Assembly: GCA_026929865.2 (NCBI GenBank)
Contig: CM049416.1
Span: 16,018,501-16,082,500, forward strand
DNA length: 64,000 bases
Reading direction: 5' to 3'
From: Hyperoplus lanceolatus
Lineage: Eukaryota; Chordata; Actinopteri; Uranoscopiformes; Ammodytidae
The notes under the pieces are model-generated. The model did no database searches. It had not been told where the DNA came from and saw nothing but the letters and a program-made list of their open reading frames with translations. Shown in pieces: positions 21,906 to 35,183 of this stretch (the first letter of the stretch is position 1; every line of letters starts with the position of its first letter). The position numbers and the translations under genes were made by a program.

Positions 21906-23039
21906 GATATCCGACTGTAACTAAACAGGGAAATATTGAAAAGCATTAATCATTACAGAGCTAGACAGTTAGCAAATCCATAGGGGATCTATGTAAACCT
22001 TATTAAATCATGCAATAAAGCTTCAATTTAACCACTTATCCTCTTCATTTGTGTTGATTATTCAAGGAATCAAAAGCGTCAGCTAATTAAATTATTGTTC
22101 ACTGTACACTGGCCAATATTATCATCAAAATATGCATTAATAACATCTGTGCACACTACGTATAATGCAGGATTACACCAAGAACAGTCTAAAAAGTGAA
22201 GTGAAGCTGACAAAATAAAGCTGGCAAAATACCACATTAAAAAAGGTATGATTTTAACTGATCAAATCAGCTGCATTCACCTTAAAATCTGTTTAAATGA
22301 GAAGAGGCAGACGTACTGTAGCAAATTAATGAATATTCTGATGCTGAAGCTACAAGTTAAAAAATACCCTGCAGCCTCAGACATGCAATTTATCCTTCCG
22401 TTTACCGTGGAGTTTGCAATTAAGCACCATATTAAAAATGTTAGATTTTTTCTTTAAAAAACAAATGCATAAATAAAGCCCTACAATAGGTAAACAACTC
22501 AAGGGGCCACACTCCACATGTGCCTGTTAGTTTCTTTCTATTTCTCCCTTGGTGTAGCAAATTGCGGGTGCTGGAACAGAAGTAAGAAGTTGCATAAGCA
22601 CAGTGTGAGTTTTTGACCACCTTTTTTTGTTTGTTTATCTGTGTTTCATTATGGTAATTAACCACCATATTATGAGCTGCGGCTGAAAGAGTAGTGACTC
22701 TCGCTCTCTCTCTCTCACTCACTGCAGTGATTGCAGCAAATGCTTGAGTGTAGGAAAAGAAGAGAGGATGTTTCTGGGTCACCAGCTGCCTACGTTTTCT
22801 GCAAACACAGCACTGCTAGAACCTCACCAGCTGTTTTCTCTCGCCATCTACTCTACCCCTCGAACTTCCTTTCATTCTCTCTCTCTCAATGTCTTTTTAT
22901 TTTTTTCATCTTTCCCGCCTGCTTGGTTCCCTACGCTGTTTCAGATGCTTGCCTGCGGCTAGAGGGAAATTAACTGTCTCCTCTTTTACTATGGCCCGAC
23001 TTGTGTGTGTGTAATTTTGTTTGCATATTAATAGAAGAG
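21906..23039. other. non-coding, no recognised feature
   Basis: No supported gene. There is a short TC-rich tract near 22697-22717 and pyrimidine-rich sequence near 22850-22920. The frames overlapping them have no domains. Confidence 0.4.
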
Positions 23040-23420
23040 GAGTCTGAAACATTAGGACGTATTGATCCTAGGTGTGGGGGGCAGACGCCACAGAAGTGGT
23101 TGACATATTTTATTTTTGATTTCGACTGTGGTGTCATCATGAGAAAGCGCTGATCACAGAGCTTCGGGAAAGACGTGATTACTCTCTCCCGTCAAATTCA
23201 TCTAATTACCACTCTATAACTTTGCAAATGAGTAGAGGGGGGAGAAGAAAAAAAAACGAGAAATATAAAAAAGGAGGATGGAGAGAGCAGGAAAAGAGCA
23301 AAAATACAAATGGATCTCGGAATCGTGTAATTGGACTTGAGTGATAATTCTAATCCTACAGCAGTTAAATATGCATAAATGGGATTTAATCCATTGGGCG
23401 GCAAATGTCTGGAGCCACGG
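23040..23420. promoter_or_regulatory. possible conserved regulatory island (tentative)
   Basis: This stretch has no coding potential and no simple repeats, but is dense in AT-rich homeodomain and POU-like motifs: TCTAATTACC (23199-23208), TGTAATTGGA (about 23326), ATGCATAAATGGGATTTAAT (about 23370). It also has a palindromic GATTTAATCC. Such density is typical of developmental enhancers in vertebrates. I cannot test conservation, so this is only a candidate. Confidence 0.2.
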
Positions 23421-25118
23421 TGGTAGTAATTGTAAGTGTGTTTTTACCAGGCCCCCAGGATGCTGCCTTCTCCGAGCAGCCAGCATGGACATGTGGCCAA
23501 CCCATTGGTATTGCATGGTAAGGGGTGGAGCTTATTTTCATGCGGCCCGTAGGCAGATGTCCCTGTCCACACAGTACAAGCGGCGAACAAGATTGTGTCT
23601 CTGCACATTTTTTCTGGATATCAATCATAGGCTCATACTTATCTTTAGACCATATACTATTAAAATGTAAGTTTTCTCATTTCAAAACGCCACCTCAAGC
23701 GTTTTATTAGCCCAACGGCTTTTAACGGCTTTCAGTTGGTTTTCGCCAGGCTAGATGCTACAGAACGAGACACCCGCCTCCAGTCCGCTACGCTTGCCGC
23801 CCTCTTTCTTGATAGGTCCATAATGCCGCTACGTCTATGCTACGTCATGCTTTGGGCCGTATGGAATTTCCGGATTATACTTCCTTGTTGCTTCTCTGCG
23901 CCTATGAGCAGCTTTCATAGGAATGAATGGGCGCCATGTTTCAATACGGTGTCCATTTCTTTATATGTCCATGGTTTTTACGCATGTCCCGTAATATGCA
24001 TGAGCAATTTAGACTGCATGCTGCTTTGTGAAATGCTAATGCAGATAGTCTGCGTATGTGGATGTACGTGTGTGCTCTTGGGCCTACCGGTGGTGTTCAT
24101 AAGTGTGTTTAATTGTGTATGTTTGTCACTTTCATCTCCCTGAAACACCTATGAATTAAGTTTTCTCCCAAGAAAGGACACCCAAGAGCAATATAAGTGT
24201 GACTGCCTCTATCTTTAACGATGGATATTGAGAACGGCGTGTCTAAGCGGGTGTGGAGTGAAGGTTAGCAGAGTCAAATGGTGTGGACAGGAGGAGAATT
24301 TAACTGATGAATGTCCTCCGCCGGGTTCTCACAGATATGCAATCCAAATCTTGATCAATATGTCCTGAGCACTGAGCTAATCTCATAGTCTGCATATACA
24401 GCACCATTCAATCTTGGAGATAAAAGATCAAACAGGTTCAAGTGCAGGGATTTGTGCAAAGAGGTCACATGCGCCACCCACACACACACACACACACAAA
24501 GATATTCACATTAATGAGGCTGAGCACACAATCTTGAATTTAGCCCTCTCCCAAAATGTCTCACTTCAAAAGTCACAAAATTCAAGCACACCCATATTTT
24601 ACTGGCTCTGATGACACCCGATACAGCTATACTGGTGTTATGCGTTTGCTAGTTTTGCAATGCACACGGACATATAGATCCACGTATGGAAAGATCAGAT
24701 AGTAACTCTTAAAAGGCATCACTGGGGGGCAATTAGACTTAAAAGAAATCAAGAGATGAATCACTTCAAGGAAAGATTATTATTTCACACACTTTCACAC
24801 ACGCTTTGAACCAAGGCTGGTAGAAAATGTTAAGCACTCTGACGACAGCCAATATGCCCTTGAACACATTTCACACTGAGCCACAGTTCAATAAGTGGGT
24901 CTACTGGGAACCTTTACAAAACGCTACAGTAGCAGCACCTTACACTATTTATTGTGCACTATTGTTTCATCCTGGATATATCCCCCCCCCCCCCCATTAT
25001 ACTACTCATTTGATACTGATAGTTTCAGCTGGACCAGCAACGGCTGAACATTTAAGCTTTTGATTACCATAGCTAGCGAAAGCAAAAGCCTAATTTGTTT
25101 CGTTTTAAACATGTTTCA
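23421..25118. other. non-coding, CpG-containing patch and CA tract
   Basis: No supported gene. The patch 23700-23960 is richer in CpG than its surroundings and looks repeat-like, but I could not find its boundaries. A short CA tract lies at 24478-24498 and a poly-C run at about 24985-24996. Confidence 0.4.
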
Positions 25119-25143
25119 ATCCATCCATCCACTATATCTATCC

Positions 25144-25199
<56 letters not shown>

Positions 25200-25269
25200 G
25201 TCTATCCATCCATCTATCTATCAATCCATCCATCTATCTATCTATCCATCCATCTATCCATCCATCCAG
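25119..25269. repeat. (CTAT/CATC)n microsatellite
   Basis: Tandem tetranucleotides CTAT with interspersed CCAT units across about 150 bp. Frames reading SIYLSIYL on both offsets are translations of this tract, not proteins. Confidence 0.95.
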
Positions 25270-28200
25270 GAGCTTACTACAATGAACATGGAAAGCACAG
25301 CATGTCTCTGAATGCCATTGCCATGGTGCAGCGGTGACGAACAGAGTACTGCAGCAAACCTTTTATAACGAAAGAAAATGAAAACCACTGCTTTGCACAG
25401 CAATTGAACCATCACAGGAATAAACCAGGACCTTACCGTAATAGCTATTGTAACATTCAAGTAAAAAGAGACAGCAAAAAGGACAGAACAGTCAATACAT
25501 GTGCTAACAGCGTGAGGAAATGAAGGAATGACACGCGCATAGAGAGGAAGAATGGGAACGAACATGAAAGGGTTTCATCGTAGCAGGAACGATGAGGGAA
25601 GGTTGGAATTAGGGAAAGACATGGAAGAGGAACTGTCGAAACCAAATAAGCTCTGCCACCGTGAAATCCACACTTTCACCAGCGCACTTTACAGCTTAAT
25701 CAAAGTCTAGCCTGAGTGATTACATGGCCCTTTTTTCATGAAAATGACACTTTTTCAACAAAAAAAAAGCTCCTAATACTGTGCTCTAGGACTCATTTCT
25801 AATTTATTCTCACCAGTCCTGATCTGCCAACCAAAGATATTAAAGGAAAGTCAGGATGATGTGCTGTCAGAAACCAGAGAAATAGATCAACCCCAGCAAT
25901 AAGCCTGTAATAACCACAGTCAAATTATTTTCAGGGCCTAAGTAACTTTTCCCTCATATCCCCATTTGGCCCCTGGTGCCTCTTTTGCAGCTTGTAAAAT
26001 GTTTATCGTCATAAACGCATAACTACACATATAGCATTTGTTGGATTGAGGCGATGTAAGCCTATCTCATCATTAACCTACAAAGAGATTATTGAGCTCC
26101 GTTCGTGGACATTATTCATCCATTTGAGTGGAGGTTTTTTTTCTGTAATGGTTGTGAAAAATACATCTACATACATGTGGGACTGCTGTGTGCATACATA
26201 CACAGTCTGAATGGGCTGTATGGCAGACAGTTAATTACACGACACAACAGTTTGCTTAACAAAGAGCACTTGTTTATGTTTAGGGCGGCTTGCTGTAGTT
26301 AAAGTGACATTTTGGTGAGATGTGCACTTTCCGCACCCCCTGTGGGAGTGCAAAGGGCATCCCCAGCCATGCCAGCGTTCTCTACAGTTACACTGTCTCT
26401 TGACACTAAGTCCAACAGGCAGGCCAGCCCACGCGCCAAAACACATTACACTCTTCCCTATCTAACAAAAACTAAATTCATTTATCATACCTGATATAAA
26501 CACAATACCCTCGGATAATCTAAAATAAGACATGCACACACACGCACACCTTCCTGTGCTACGCTGTGAGATTACACAAATGTGTCCTTTTATGCCCTCT
26601 GGTAGTCAATCTGGGTACTCAGAGTTTGAATTCAATTTGCTCCACATTTGGAACCACATAAAAAATACTTTTTGCTACAAGCACATCCAGTTCCCCGTCT
26701 TCTGCATATGATCCACAAGGTGTTAGTCCAGGGTCTGACACAAAAATGTACGTAGACACTAGCCTGGGTGACAGAACATGAATGGGTCTAAAGTGATGCG
26801 ATTGAACAGGACAGTGGATTTATGGAGGGATTGAGTAAGAATATTGTTTGTTTTGAACTATGTTATAGAATCATCTTGGGTGGATTTAGAAAGGGCTGAA
26901 AAACAGAACCACTAGCGATAAAATGTCAGCACACTGTGTGGGGAGCAGGCAAAAAAAGAAACTGGACAGAGGAGGACATGGAAAGAGGAGGTGTAACAAG
27001 CCATCCAAAAGTCACAACTCCTCTGAGCACAGGCTGGGGTTAATGCTACAGCTGCGCTTCAGAGCCCTGCCAACCACAGTGGTAAACAAACTACACACAC
27101 AGATTGCTTTTTCAGCTAAGTAACATTGCCAAGTTTTAAGTCCATCTTCTCACTCAAAGACATGAAGACTGTTCTTCATTAATTGTCTCTCCATTAATCT
27201 CCTTAAAGCTAAACTGCTGCAACTCCCTGTAACCTGGTTGTTGGCCAGGCCAGGCCTCTCTCTATCTCACTTACAGCCGGCGCAGAATGCCATATCACAT
27301 TCAAAACGTCTCCCTCCGACTCCACCTGTAGGCCACAAAACAGTGGTTTTCAACAATCGAGGCAAGTGGTTGAGAGAGATTGCGTGCAGTACCAAATCAA
27401 ATGCTCCTCCACTATTGACACTTAACTTTAACAAATACTAACTCTTAAAAGTGTTTTTTGTATTTTAGCATTCTATTATTATTTTACCTTGTACAAGTTT
27501 TTATTCCGCTTACTGTTCTACATTTGTGCACACATTTTGAGATTGCCTAGCATTTTATTATTGCTGTGCCTTTCATTTGAATTTGTACAGCATGTTTTAG
27601 GCTACTGTAGTTCAGCGTCCAAAGCTAATCCAATCAATTAGCTATGGTGACATCAGTGTTGGAAACTGCAGCATTAGTGCCAGTCAGCGGGTGCCAATCA
27701 AAGCACATTAGTATTCTGTGGTGCTGCTTGATCTGCACTTTTAACGACTGCACTGAACTTGAAAATACAAGGAAGGCATCAGGTGAACTGTAAAACACGA
27801 CAAGAGGCGACACGTCAAATCACCTTGCAGTGATGGATGAACCTGATCCACCGCAGCAAGGTGATTTCTTTTTTAAATAACAGAAGCCACGGGACACTGG
27901 AGCCAGTCTGGAGCCAGATGTATGTGCTCTGCTGTCAACGGGAGCGTTTTTATTATCCACTGATAAGAAATAAAGTCGAGCTCATTGGAAGGCGGATAAT
28001 GTGCGGCGTGATTTGATCTCAAATATGATGAATGCCATGAGAACAGCTATACTCTAATGAAAAAGAGAGTTTGATTTTAGACCGCCTTGGCCCTTTTATG
28101 GGACTCTGTGGGCAGTGTACTGTCTGGTTGCCTTGGTACTTCTGAAAAATTGCAAGCATGAGCACAGGCCATCAGGGCTGAGCCCATTCATCCTTATGGG

Positions 28201-29340
28201 GCTCTGGGGCCCTTTCACCTGCTCAGTATGGGAAGTCAAGTGTAGGGTTGTCCTTCTCTTCAGCAGATGTGATTAAAGTAACCAAATGATGTCTTACTGA
28301 ACAGAGACTGTGCCAACAGGTGCTAAATTTAGAAGGGTATAGCTTAATTCTGTAATGCTTTGGATTGCCTTAAGAAACCCAAATAGACCGCTACTCTTAA
28401 TGCAGTCCAACAATGCAGCAAGACATCAAGATGTTTTTAACGACATCAACTAGTTTCATCCAGAAGAACCTCTGGGTATAAGACGAATATCTGCCTCTTG
28501 ATAAAGGTTTAGATTAAATTATTGAAAGAAAATAAATTCTCATCTGAAGCATGGTAAATATAAAACACATAGCTATAAAATAGTGTATTACACCTGGAAA
28601 CAGGTGGAAACTAGCCAGCCTGGCTCTGTCCAAATGTAAGAAAATGTGCCTACCAGCATTTCTAAACTTCATTACTAAAAAAGCGACATCTCATTTGTAT
28701 AATATGTGCAAAAAATCGTGTGAAGTCGAAAAAATTTAAAATGCAGGCTGTGGTTCCCTATTTAGACAAACAATGGCATTGTGTGTTGCACAGTTGGCTG
28801 TGGCCATGATGTAAACTCCTTCCTGTCCTCCATCTTATTTCTTCACAGCTTGCTGAGACTGATATCCCATGACAACATTGTGGTACAGAGGAATGATTAA
28901 TGTATTTTGCTGCACAGCCCAAGAAACATCTTCAATATTGGTGAGCACCGTCGATGGCAGATAGAGCTACAGGAATAACGCCCAGTCTAGTCAAACCTCT
29001 CAAGGTTTGAGAGTAATGGGTCTAAGATTGTAAAAGAATATGGTGCAGATTATCAAATATGAAGGGGTAAAAGCTATGTCATTTGTTGCTGATTTGGTAA
29101 AGGAGCTGCCAAATCCATTACAATGCTGACTAGCTTCATCTTCAGACACATATTACTGAGTATTATGTGTCAGCAACCTCCTCTTATCATATTTCTGACA
29201 GAGGTTCAGAAACCCTACCCTGACATGTTTTTTCATAGTGAGCTGGGAACAATTACAGTTTGCTTTGATCTTCGCAAAGAGTTAAGAATCTGTGTGCCAT
29301 TTTAGACAGCAGCTTTCTGCTCATATGGAGATACTCAAAT
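25270..29340. other. non-coding, no recognised gene
   Basis: About 4 kb of unique-looking AT-rich sequence. I found no exon-like frame with recognisable similarity, no microsatellite of note and no transposon ends. The segment around 27950-28060 (CGAGCTCATTGGAAGGCGGA and following) is of the balanced, non-repetitive composition often seen in conserved non-coding elements, but conservation cannot be judged here. Confidence 0.35.
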
Positions 29341-29640
29341 CAGGGCTGGGCGATAAAACGATAACCGTAATTATCTCCATATAATTTTCCCCGGATAGAA
29401 ATTCAATGAATGTGCGATAAATGTGCGTGTGCTGTAATCCACCTTACAAGATAGTTTCCACTTGCCATTTAAGAGAGGAAAAAATAAGAACAAGACGATT
29501 AACCAATCAGGTTGCAGTAAAAAGAGTTAGACTTGGCTGACAGGCTTGTAGTTGGAGTGGAATGAACGAAAAACTAAAATAAATTTGAAATGAGCGACAG
29601 TGATTTAGATGAAAACTTTTGTCATGATTTCCCTTTTTAG
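29341..29640. mobile_element. one end of a DNA element (CAGGGCTGGGCGAT type)
   Basis: Begins CAGGGCTGGGCGATAAAACG, a terminus frequent in fish nonautonomous DNA elements. The matching opposite end (ATCGCCCAGCCCTG) was not found downstream. The short frame starting near 29591 (MSDSDLDENF) could be the start of a former transposase, but it stops within 20 codons. The right limit is arbitrary. Confidence 0.4.
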
Positions 29641-30331
29641 CCGTATAATTCAGTCCATGAAGAAGTCATCAGGACGACAATAATTCAGCTAAAAACATAT
29701 CCATCGCTCCATAAAGTAAAAGATAGGGGAAGTTGTGTCCTTTGTACTTCTACAAGCATGCAAAGACGAAAGATAGCAGCAGAATTTTTAAATAAGTTTA
29801 GATTTTTAAATGCATCGTCATTAAGGTTACTTTTGACACTTTTAAATAGAAAACAAGGCGTCACTGTGTATTACCAAGTGAAAGTAAGCTAGCAGTAGCA
29901 ACCTTAGTCTTAAACTAAAATGAATTGAAAGAATAGCTGTATTAAAAAGGTATGAAAAACAGACTATCAATGTCAGCAACGGTAACTTTTTATCTCTAAA
30001 GATGATAAAGGGATAAGGATTTTAATGAAACCAGGCGTCATTGTCATATGCAAACTAAATGATCACTTCAATTAAACACTCTGTCCTCAGCAAGTAGGAA
30101 TACACTAACAGAAAAGGCAAGAGGAAAAAACAAGCCGAATACCCTCCAGTATTAACCCCTGTACAAGGACTTTGCTGGGCTATGAACATCTTCTTAAAAT
30201 GATTGGAAATGGTTCAACAAGCACAATCAACTACAGCGTGCTAACAACCTTTGCTGACCAAGAATGTTCAATTTGTGCTTCTTCCCCTTGTTCTTTTTCA
30301 TATACTGTACGTGGCAGAAGTGTATATGTAG

Positions 30332-30366
<35 letters not shown>

Positions 30367-32157
30367 ACGTGCCCACACCCACACACAGTGGTTTAAAACT
30401 CCAGGGACCCAGAGCGCCCTTTCTCCCTCCCTCTTTTTTTAATCCTGGCAATTAGGGAGAAATAATTAATGATAATAAATGAAAAAGTTGAGCGCAGAGA
30501 GCCTTGAAGATAGAGTTCTGCACCGTAAGCATTCAATTCCCCTTTCAAGGTCCTCAAGGTCCACTGCTCTCTGGCTGTGATCCTGGTACAGCTACTGGAG
30601 GAGGCTTGAACAAAGGCCTCTTTGATATCAGCCTGACCTCTGTCACTTGCTCTCACTCTCTCCTCCTACATCTTAGAGGCTCCTTTGTTTTTCTTTTTCC
30701 TGTTTTCCTAACTGTCTGTGCAAACAACTAATTGCTCTTACAGCCCCCATCCCATACTCTCTTTACCCTTGATTTAAACACCAAGGTTAGGTTGTGGCCT
30801 GCCTACTTAGGGTCTGTGTAAAACAAACTTCCCAGAGTAAGGCTTTGTTTGATAGCCGTGAAATTAATAAGAGTAGCCATTAACAATCTGGTATAAATAC
30901 AGAGTTGTAGCTGTGATGGGTTGTATAATGCAACTGAACCTTGATCATGCAGTTCAGCAATGGAGCGCTTTGAGTGGTGGGGAACTGGGGAGGTTGTGAC
31001 CTTGTGAAGTAATTTCTAGGCTACATACTAGCATAATGTGGTCTCGGAAACTGCAATGTCATCCCAGGCTTGGGAGCAACTGAGATGTGATGTCTGTACG
31101 GCCACATTTTATTAAATATGTACAACTGAGCGTAAACATCTAGATGTTCCCAAAGGAAACCAATGTTTCTTACTTCATGTTTGGTTCAGCGTATGTATGG
31201 ATGCATGTGTGTGTGTCTACATTCAGTGTGAGCAGACAGACTAACAGCTGAAGTTAAGGCATGAGAGAGAGGGGGGGGGGGGGGGGAAAGAGACAGTCCT
31301 GATCACTCCTGCCCCCTGGTGGCAATTTGCAGTAGCACCTCACACTGAGCGAGGAAGGCTGCGTCTCAGTCACGGTGGTAGTAGAGGGACTGCTGTGAAT
31401 AGACGGGGGGTTTCTGCTTGTTGCACCACTTTTTCCTCCTGAAGGATGACTTTGATCTGTGCATACATTTAAATTACAAAGAAGAGACCAAAATACCACG
31501 GGCTGGTAAAGCTTGTTCATTCATAAATGTGGAGACTGGGATTTTAGATCTTGAATTACATCGAGAGTAGACATCATTTCGTAATACTCTTCAACATTAT
31601 TGTGCTTGCCAGACATTTCAAACTCTTGATGCACAAATTTGCATGCAGAGACGCAAGTCTAATAAGAAGCATGTTAAGATGTCTTCTCTCATCCTATCTT
31701 TGTGTGGATTTTCCTCTTATCCAAACTAGTGCCCAATGTCGTTTTCAGGGCAGTTAAACTGAAGTGTGATTGTGATTGTGGAGAAGGATTATTGTAGTCT
31801 CTGAAATGCTTGTAAAAGCTCCAGAAGGGTATTTGATCTGGTGGATCTGAGTTAACAATGCGATTGCAGTTATTGCTTTTGACCAGCAGATGGCATTGGC
31901 AGTATGCACAGTGTGCTGTGGCGCTGCAATACCACACCAATGTTGCCTGTCCCAAAGGGCCAGTCTCTATAATGAGGCAACCACATTTTTGCAATCTAGT
32001 TTTTAGCCCAATACCAAATGTTGTCATTCTGACCAGACAACTTCGGTTCCAGGCTATTTTTTTAAACATGATGTTTTGCACGTTTGGATTCATTTCACAT
32101 CAGTCTGTGCCTGTCAATATCAATCCCCTCAACTGCAAACCTCCGCACTCACTTAAA

Positions 32158-32220
<63 letters not shown>

Positions 32221-33182
32221 CCCTATCAAAGTGTCTTTGACCTAGCAGCACGCCAGATGTTTTGGAAAAAAAGCAAGAAATCATTAATACACATGCTAAG
32301 GAGCATGGTTAGAATGATCTGGAAATCAATAGAAACATCAGAAGGAGGAAGAGGAAGATTAAATATTGACTGAGTTAATGGGGTGAGCTGAGAAAAAATT
32401 GCATTTAGCTAATTCATCTAGCAGCACCAATGTGGCCTGTCTAAATGGACGTAGAAAACTGTTTGCTCTCATGCACAGATATCATGGGAATTAATAGTGT
32501 AAGTAGTAAAATACTGAGACTGCACAATCACTCCTGTTAAAGTTTGTGTAAAAATTGTATTTTCCCCCAGAAAAACACATTTTCTTATCTGTTTGCCTTT
32601 TATTCCTTCTTGCTTGTAACTTTTTATTGTCTTTTAATTGTAAGTTATTTTATTTTATTTATTTAATTTCTAAGAATATCTGCCTGTTTTCTCTTTTTGT
32701 TTTTATTATCTCTTTATTTCAATTGTAATACTTTTTTATGACTTGTCCTATATACAGTAAATACACTTTTCTTGCATTGCCTTTAGATTGAATACATTTT
32801 TTTTTTAACATTGCCAGCATGAGTTCCGAAGTCACATCACGTTGACAGTCAACACCGTCAACGTCACAGTCACTATCACAAACTCTCCAATCAGCCAGGA
32901 ATCATGAAAAACCATTAAGATAGAAATATGTATTTTGCAATATTTTGCCAAATTTTACCGCAAATAGACAAAATTAGCTATGTATCAAAAGCACTAAAGC
33001 AATAATAGCGCCACATCCCAAAATATATTAAATCATTTTTGAAAAACCTATGGACTCAAGTGTTTTGGTTTTAGTGTGCTGATGGTGACTGAAAACATAG
33101 AGCCAGTACGATTATGTAACCACGATTCCCTTTTTTAAAAATCGCCACAACTCCTCTGTCCATCTCCATCTGGACATAAAAA
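29641..33182. other. non-coding with several simple repeats
   Basis: No supported gene. Simple repeats: CA at 30335-30364, poly-G at 31271-31286, and CA at 32163-32214. The frames that cross them (HTHTHT, GGGG) are artefacts. The 31858-32373 frame is long only because the CA tract lacks stops. Confidence 0.45.
32163..32214. repeat. (CA)n microsatellite
   Basis: About 26 CA dinucleotides, almost uninterrupted. Confidence 0.95.
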
Positions 33183-33780
33183 TATATTTTATAATACCAC
33201 AAAGGTATGAATTAGCCTATCATGTCAGGAATAAGGGGTCCTGTTCAACAATGTTTACATAGCTACTAGGCCATAAGAAAATTAAACTAATCCAAATATC
33301 TACATATCATCTACCTGGATTTCCACGTGTTGGAAGAGGTCTCCCCATGAAGTTTTGCAGAGGGGCTCTGATCCAGTTGCACATCAGCTATTTGGCTGCA
33401 GCATCCAGCAGAATCTTCATCTCCACCTTTCAAGGACAGAGAAGCGTTTGTCTCAATAAGCCAAATATGACTGATGCCATCAACTTAAATATTAACACTG
33501 CTGCCACTGTAACACTTAAAATACATGACAACAATTACATTTTAAATCACAAAGGTATGACTTATCATGGCAGGAATAACAAGTCCTGTTCCCAAATATT
33601 TAATACATTATATCTCCCATGGCCATAAGAAAAGTAAACACTAAATATCTAAAACATTTACATAACCTAACTGGATTTTCACATAGTAGCTAGCGTTTGC
33701 TCTTGGGATGCATTCATCCTGGAGAATACAAGGACAGAAAAGGACAAAAAGTTGTATAAGTCAAACATGAATAGGGAGAA
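33183..33780. repeat. diverged tandem duplication, unit about 350 bp
   Basis: Copy 1 (about 33183-33485) and copy 2 (about 33530-33780) share the same ordered blocks: CACAAAGGTATGA, TCATG-CAGGAATAA, GTCCTGTTC, GGCCATAAGAAAA, AAATATCTA, ACCTGGATTTCCAC / AACTGGATTTTCAC, then CAAGGACAGA and AAG-CAAA-ATGA. Identity is moderate with several indels, so the duplication is old. Neither copy has a convincing protein. Confidence 0.7.
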
Positions 33781-34235
33781 TAATTAGCACATGAGACTGG
33801 TGTGTATGAGAATGAAAGGCTGTCTTTAAAAAAAAATATTAAAAAAAGCACCGAAACAGCAGCTACAGTGTTATAAAAAACAAACATATTTTGCTACTAT
33901 CCACTAAAATAAAAAGCCTATGTAATTAAGAAAAACATAGGCTACCATTTCATTTTCGGCCTTCGCTTGCAACACATTAAAAACTTGGAGCCTACTGGAA
34001 AAGTACAAAATTAGCTTAACCCCACGAGAGCAATAGCCTACCTTTTAGCTAGCAGGTAGCTTGCAGCTAGTATTCGTGGCTGTTAGCCAATTCGTTTCAG
34101 TAGCTTTTAGTTAACTTTAAAATGAAGCTACGTTTTTTTTTAATTATTGTTATTATTATTAGGCTACGTTGAAAGCTAACACCAAAAAGCGGCAGCCTAA
34201 CCATAATTTTGTAACTAGCTAGATTTAACTAAATA
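33781..34235. other. non-coding, no recognised feature
   Basis: AT-rich sequence rich in GCTAGC/TAGCT words (about 34035-34120). No gene recognised. Confidence 0.35.
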
Positions 34236-34942
34236 CCCAGGGGGCAAACTGATTTTACAGACATGGGCTGTTGTAAAAGGTTGTTCACCAGAAATTATAT
34301 CTAGGACCTTCAAGGATCACAACCTGGGTGGACAACCTGCTCAACTAGGCCTACCTGCTTGAACGCTAAAGAGGTCGGAAATAGACAATCGTAAACAAGG
34401 TTTAATGCAAGGGTAAAATTGTAACTTAAATATATCATCATGAAACTTTGCAAGTTGATAACTGGCATTAAAACAATGATTTTTTTGTTTGAATCAATGC
34501 ATATTTAGCATATTTCACAAATCATGCACACATTTGCCCATCATTAAAAACCAAAAATCTAGATATTGGCTAAAGCCATAGTTGAAATCTTTAATGCATT
34601 TTGACATGATATAGGTAGGTTACGTTTCTACATAATAAACTTCGTCTGTGAGAAAGTGATCATTCTGTTTGATAGTGGTTAAATAAACATGATTTGATAG
34701 TTTTTTTCACTTCTCTGACCCATAATCTAATTTTCTTGAGCACTTCAACTTTCCTTACGCATTCTTAGCTCTATTCTGAAGGTTATTACAAAAGGATTGT
34801 GTCAGTTGTTGTTCATTGTCTGTTTTATGCGACATTTTTCCCTTCAAAAATGGCTAAAAATGCATGACCTGTACATAGTTTTTTTTTTATTCATAAAATG
34901 AAAAAGGCTGTTTTCAGAAAAAAGGGGGTTTTGCCCCCTGGG
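34236..34942. mobile_element. TA-flanked MITE (707 bp)
   Basis: Inverted termini CCCAGGGGGCAAA and TTTTGCCCCCTGGG, bordered on both sides by TA (34234-34235, 34943-34944). TA duplication with short inverted repeats points to the Tc1/mariner/pogo superfamily. The interior encodes nothing recognisable. Confidence 0.75.
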
Positions 34943-34944
34943 TA

Positions 34945-35183
34945 AAAAGGTTAACGGCAGGCTACAGGCTATTAAATAGTTGTCCAATACACCATAGGCC
35001 TATCTAGTCAAGTAAAGTGAGGTGACATTTTAAAAAAATGTTTTATCATTACCATGACTGTATGAAGGACATAAATCGTTCATGAAAACGTAAAGGTCAA
35101 TCAATCAATGACTATTGGCTATCTATAAATAATAGCCAGGAGAAATTTACCATGGCTGATGACAGCTGACAGGGCTTTGTTCA
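34945..35183. other. non-coding spacer
   Basis: Short AT-rich spacer between the MITE and the minus-strand LINE-like tail. Nothing recognised. Confidence 0.35.

Noticed and set aside
25060-25337. Frames reading SIYLSIYL
   Set aside because: Tetranucleotide microsatellite; equally open in more than one frame.
31858-32373. 171-codon plus-strand frame
   Set aside because: It is extended by a CA microsatellite and has no recognisable domain on either side.
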